From: Dokdonella fugitiva | GTDB taxonomy: Bacteria > Pseudomonadota > Gammaproteobacteria > Xanthomonadales > Rhodanobacteraceae | Direction: 5' to 3' | DNA: 64,000 bases | Assembly: GCF_004342425.1 (NCBI RefSeq) | Contig: NZ_SLWQ01000011.1 | Coordinates: forward strand, 48,377 to 112,376 | Shown: one piece after another, positions 61,201 through 64,000 of the stretch | How the letters are laid out: the number at the start of each line of letters is the position of its first letter | Numbering within the stretch: position 1 is the first letter of the stretch | The notes under the pieces: model-generated | The model's input: only the letters and a program-made list of their open reading frames with translations | The model's database searches: none | Told to the model about the DNA's origin: nothing | Position numbers and translations under genes: made by a program

Positions 61201-64000
61201 TGCGCGGTCGACCTCGACACGGCGCAGAGCGCCCCGCAGGTCCGCCTCGCCAAGAGCCATCCGAACCCGCAGGCGCACGCCCCCGGCGACACGATCGCCT
61301 TCTCGCTGGTCGTCAGCAATTCGGGCAGCACTTCCACGGCCGCGAACACCGTGCGCGTCATCGACGTCCTGCCCGCGGGCCTGGTCTATTCCGGCGCCGC
61401 CACGTTCACCTCCGGCGGATTCAACTGCAGCGTCGCCGCCGGGCCGCCGCAGGTCATCACCTGCAACAACAACAACGCGATGAACGCGGGCGCGTCGAAC
61501 ACGATCACGTTCAACGCGACCGTCGCCGCGGGCGCGACCAACCTGCTGTTCAACCCTGCGCAGGTCGGCACCAACAATACCGATCCGCAGAACGCCTCGT
61601 TCCCGACCGCGGCGACGGCGGCGACGTGCGTCGGCAACGGCGCGCCGCGGATCGGCTGCGCCGTCGATACCGTGCCACTCAACGCGAACCTCTCGATCGC
61701 GAAGACCGAACGCGCGGGCTCCAGCGGCGCCTTCACGGCCGGCCCGCTCACGGTCGCCAACGGCTCGATCGTGCAGTACCAGCTCGTCGCCGCGAACGCG
61801 GGTCCGGCGGTCGTCACGAATGCGAGCGTCACCGATACCGTGCCATCCAATTTCACGTCGGTGTCGATCGTTTCCGCGACCGCCGCGGGCGGCGCGACCG
61901 GTTGCACGACGGCCGCGTTCGCGCTGGTCGGCAATGCACTGTCCGGAACGATCGCCTCGCTGCCCTCCGGCGCGAGCTGCACGCTCGTCGTGCAGGGCAC
62001 CGCGTCGACGAACGGCAGCGCGACCAATACCGCGCAGATCGGCGTGCCGACCGGCATCAACGACACCAACACGGGCGACAACAGCTCGAGTGTCGTCACC
62101 AACATCCTCGCGCGCCCGACCGTGCAGGTCAGCAAGGTGTCGCTCGGCGGCACGGGCACGTTCGCGTTCAGCGGCGACAACGGTTACGCCGGCGACTCGA
62201 TCACCACGGTGACCGCGGGCACGCCGGTCGCCGGCCTCACGCGCACGCTGGCCGCGGCCGGTGTCGCGACGACGATCACCGAAACGGCGCCGCCGGCCGG
62301 CTTCGCGCTTACCCAGGTGTCCTGCTCGGGCCTCGGTGCGGGCAGCGCCAACATCGATCTCGCCAACAACCGCGTCACGCTGAGCGCGGCTGCGGTCGCG
62401 CCGGGTGCGGCGATCACGTGCACCTTCACGAACACGAAGCAGCCGCGCATCACGCTGCAGAAAGCCCTGCCGAACGGCCGCGTCGCGGCCAGCGACCAGT
62501 TCGCACTGTCGATCGCGGGCTCGACGACGGTGAACGGCACGACCAGCGGTACCGGGTCGGCGGTGACGTCGCCCGCGCTCGTGCTCACCGGCGCGGCCGG
62601 CAACTACACGCTGTCGGAGACGATGGCCGCGGGCAGCGCGAGCACGCTCGCGCAGTACGCGAGCGCGATCGCGTGCACGAACGCGGCGACGGGCTCGTCG
62701 ACCGTGCTGCCGAGCGGCGCCGGCACGAGCTTCCCGATCACGGTGCAGCCGGGCGACGACATCAGCTGCACGCTCGCCAACACCGCGATCCTCGCCGACC
62801 TCTCGATCAGCAAGACCGACGGCGCGACGAGCGCGACCCCCGGCAACCCGATCAGCTACACGATCGTCGCAGGCAATGCGGGCCCGAGCGCGGTCACCGG
62901 CGCGACGGTCACCGACACGATCCCCGCGGCCATCACCGGCGCGACGTGGACCGCGGTCTACGCGGGCGGCGCGAGCGGTCCCGCGAACGGTTCGGGCAAC
63001 ATCAACGCGAGCGTCAACCTGCCGTCCGGCGGCAGCGCGACGTTCACCGTGAACGGCACGATCAGCGCGACCGCGACCGGTACGCTCGCCAACACGGCGA
63101 CGATCACGGCACCCGCGGGCACGACCGATCCGGTGCCGGGCAACAACAGCGCGACCGACACCGACACGCTTGCGCCGAGCGCGAATCTCGCCATCACCAA
63201 GACCGACGGCGCGACGAGCGCGACGCCGGGTTCGACGATCACCTGGACGATCGTCGCGAGCAATGCGGGCCCGAGCGCGGTGACCGGCGCGGTCGTCAGC
63301 GACACGCTTCCCGCGAGCATCACGGGTGCGGCCTGGACCGTCGCCTACGCCGGCGGCGCGAATGGCCCTGCCGCGGGCAGCGGCAACATCAATGCGACCG
63401 TCGACATTCCGGTCGGTGGCACGGCGACGTTCACCGTCACCGGCACGATCGGCGCCGGTGCGACCGGCACGCTCGTGAACACCGCCACGATCGCACCGCC
63501 CGCGGGCACGACCGATCCGACCCCCGGCAACAACAGCGCGACCGACAGCGACACGCTGAGCGCGAGCGCGGACATCCGCGTCGTGAAGACCGGCCCGGCG
63601 TCGATCGGCTACGGCGGGTCGCTGGGCTATTCGGTGGTAGTGACGAACCTCGGGCCGAGTGATGCGAACGGCACGACGTTCAATGACGCGGTGCCCGCGT
63701 CGATCACCGGCGTGGGCGCGACGTGCGGCTCGCCGACCGGCGGTGCGGCGTGCGGCGCGGTCAACCTCGCCGGCAACACCGTGACGAGCACGATCCCGGC
63801 CCTGCCGAGCGGCGGCAGCGTCACGTTCACGATCACCGGCGCGGCGCCGGGCAGCGGCACGTCGGTGACGAACAGCGCGACGGCGAACCCGCCGGCGGGG
63901 ACGACCGATCCGGTGCCGGGCAACAACACGGGCACGGCGACGACGAACCTCTTGCAGCCTGAGCTCTCGGTGACGAAGTCGGCGACGCCGACGCCGTTCA
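58222..64000 (+). CDS. giant secreted DUF11-repeat protein (partial, runs off the window)
   Basis: 1,926 codons are visible without a stop. A signal peptide ends at VHAQA (about residue 28). Residues 30-560 form a Gly-rich domain (GGGGTDGNASGGG, NSGGGGGGGYAQGG, GPGGGGGGG). After it come at least eight DUF11-type Ig-like repeats of 110-140 residues, each starting with L-x-L/I-x-K-S/T-D-G and carrying T-Y-x-L/I-V-V-x-N-x-G-x-x and V-x-D-x-L-P (for example LRLAKSDGTSTLNGGG and LSISKTDGATSATPG). The pattern is that of surface adhesins and cell-wall-like filaments. The 3' end and any anchor lie outside the window. Confidence 0.9.
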   Translation, partial: MVTSILRRAALVLCTLLATVSAGVHAQAVCSAPGSSGSGTISGVVNTYFQGNGNLAANATTLTLGTRDTRGANTPVTVGTLLLLIQMQDGSINSSNSSLYGDGTGSGQGTLTVGNAGLHEFVTVTATSGTGAGANVTFSPPLTNSYTQAASTGSSGQKRYQVIIVPQYATATASGVTAPAWGLGTGATGETGGVVAIDVQGALTLGSATVEGQAGRAIFVAGKGFRGAAGRQSGADGANTDWATTATGAHGGKGEGIAGTPRYMAIKGNGWGAQGTNAVANASNLALLDNGEGYPGGSHARGAPGNAGGGGTDGNASGGGNNENSGGGGGGGYAQGGLGGRPWNAPLVDSDGRGGAGYGGVLAFNRLFPGGGGGSGGSNDATVDAGTYENEGISCTGVAAMCSSGAAGGGVVIVRARSVGGGGVIDARGANGYNVANDAGGGGGGGGAVVVYSIDGGSANVDVSGGDGGNAWAGHATATPVADRHGPGGGGGGGFITFAPASFVLNGTVDGGRPGRTTNGVDDTYSSSGYEGGLTTFQTPNTPGILPGAVCSPDLRLAKSDGTSTLNGGGTATYALTVSNIGNSGTTGTITVVDVLPGSLSIANGPVSLGGADAASWSCSASSNVVTCTSSATIGAGGTSSFAFSASVIGSNGTSVANFARVGGGGDPDKPAPTSATTSACTAQDNPAGCATDVDTIQAPLLALTKSDGVADVVAGGTTTYSLVVTNAGALATSGTIRVVDVLPTGLTYAGVSPFSSGGFNCTWTAGTTSFSCDRGTALAAGASTMITIPVSIQATAPSSLTNRAKVAGGGDPGKTTLPTVATASACPAPTPPATLYADTLTGCASDVDTVRHVNLVLDKSDGQPFMPINGQTTYTFSVTNTGDATSSGTITFRDVLPAPMNWPNPLTVGGANAADWSCTRPNATQATCTSTTALAPGASSQFTLVANVGNATSGTQYMNRARIGGGGDPDLVAGTPSAAEVNACTTNNNPLGCAVDLDTAQSAPQVRLAKSHPNPQAHAPGDTIAFSLVVSNSGSTSTAANTVRVIDVLPAGLVYSGAATFTSGGFNCSVAAGPPQVITCNNNNAMNAGASNTITFNATVAAGATNLLFNPAQVGTNNTDPQNASFPTAATAATCVGNGAPRIGCAVDTVPLNANLSIAKTERAGSSGAFTAGPLTVANGSIVQYQLVAANAGPAVVTNASVTDTVPSNFTSVSIVSATAAGGATGCTTAAFALVGNALSGTIASLPSGASCTLVVQGTASTNGSATNTAQIGVPTGINDTNTGDNSSSVVTNILARPTVQVSKVSLGGTGTFAFSGDNGYAGDSITTVTAGTPVAGLTRTLAAAGVATTITETAPPAGFALTQVSCSGLGAGSANIDLANNRVTLSAAAVAPGAAITCTFTNTKQPRITLQKALPNGRVAASDQFALSIAGSTTVNGTTSGTGSAVTSPALVLTGAAGNYTLSETMAAGSASTLAQYASAIACTNAATGSSTVLPSGAGTSFPITVQPGDDISCTLANTAILADLSISKTDGATSATPGNPISYTIVAGNAGPSAVTGATVTDTIPAAITGATWTAVYAGGASGPANGSGNINASVNLPSGGSATFTVNGTISATATGTLANTATITAPAGTTDPVPGNNSATDTDTLAPSANLAITKTDGATSATPGSTITWTIVASNAGPSAVTGAVVSDTLPASITGAAWTVAYAGGANGPAAGSGNINATVDIPVGGTATFTVTGTIGAGATGTLVNTATIAPPAGTTDPTPGNNSATDSDTLSASADIRVVKTGPASIGYGGSLGYSVVVTNLGPSDANGTTFNDAVPASITGVGATCGSPTGGAACGAVNLAGNTVTSTIPALPSGGSVTFTITGAAPGSGTSVTNSATANPPAGTTDPVPGNNTGTATTNLLQPELSVTKSATPTPF

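Noticed and set aside
58324..61278. 984-codon minus-strand frame
   Set aside because: Shadow of the Gly-rich and DUF11 repeats; low-complexity Arg/Val/Ala composition.

Overview
The window comes from a GC-rich chromosome of a Gram-negative bacterium, most likely a gammaproteobacterium of the Xanthomonadales/Lysobacterales (Rhodanobacteraceae- or Dokdonella-like). Three things point there: a metX-metB-hom methionine cluster behind a SAM-I riboswitch; many intergenic palindromes that begin with GTAG, as the SMAG/REP elements of Stenotrophomonas do; and secreted proteins carrying a short C-terminal F-x-x-G-F-E/D motif. The assignment is an inference from gene content; no rRNA or tRNA gene is present.

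Layout. 1-6,040: prfC, a structured intergenic element with three GGA-loop hairpins, then met-box-like repeats, a promoter, a SAM-I riboswitch and metX-metB-hom. 6,339-17,636: an ECF sigma factor / membrane anti-sigma-like protein / DUF4097 cluster, GTP-type PEP carboxykinase, a UvrA-like ABC ATPase, an AraC-VOC pair, a PEP-mutase-like enzyme, a second AraC regulator and a 49-aa Cys-rich protein, separated by REP clusters. 17,959-21,300: a secreted delta-60 repeat protein, REP triplications, a 21-bp minisatellite and a conserved hypothetical gene.

21,452-32,442 is a defence island. It starts with a RelA/SpoT-type HD hydrolase. A tight six-gene operon follows: hsdR-hsdS-hsdM, then a fused DUF262-HNH-AlbA_2 protein, an HNH_2 nuclease and a small basic protein. 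A convergent MNT-HEPN toxin-antitoxin pair, whose antitoxin carries an HTH and sits behind a palindromic operator, closes the island.

32,770-47,094 returns to core metabolism: a TetR regulator divergent from fadE, a hotdog thioesterase, a yeast-type cytosine deaminase, S-formylglutathione hydrolase, a Nudix hydrolase, an NTP/NDP-exchange-like transporter, a MOSC protein, a GMC oxidoreductase, etfB-etfA and an ATP-grasp protein. FadE, EtfAB and the ETF-ubiquinone oxidoreductase at 54,900-56,537 together form the electron route of fatty-acid beta-oxidation.

47,250-64,000 is rich in envelope and secreted products: a haem-binding GGDEF protein, two parallel-beta-helix proteins with the F-x-x-G-F-D motif, outer-membrane phospholipase A, a small secreted protein translationally coupled to a collagen-like protein, an amidase and the first 1,926 codons of a giant DUF11-repeat protein that runs off the window.

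No CRISPR array, insertion sequence, prophage or RAYT transposase gene was found. Long antisense open frames are frequent because of the high GC content and were discarded.
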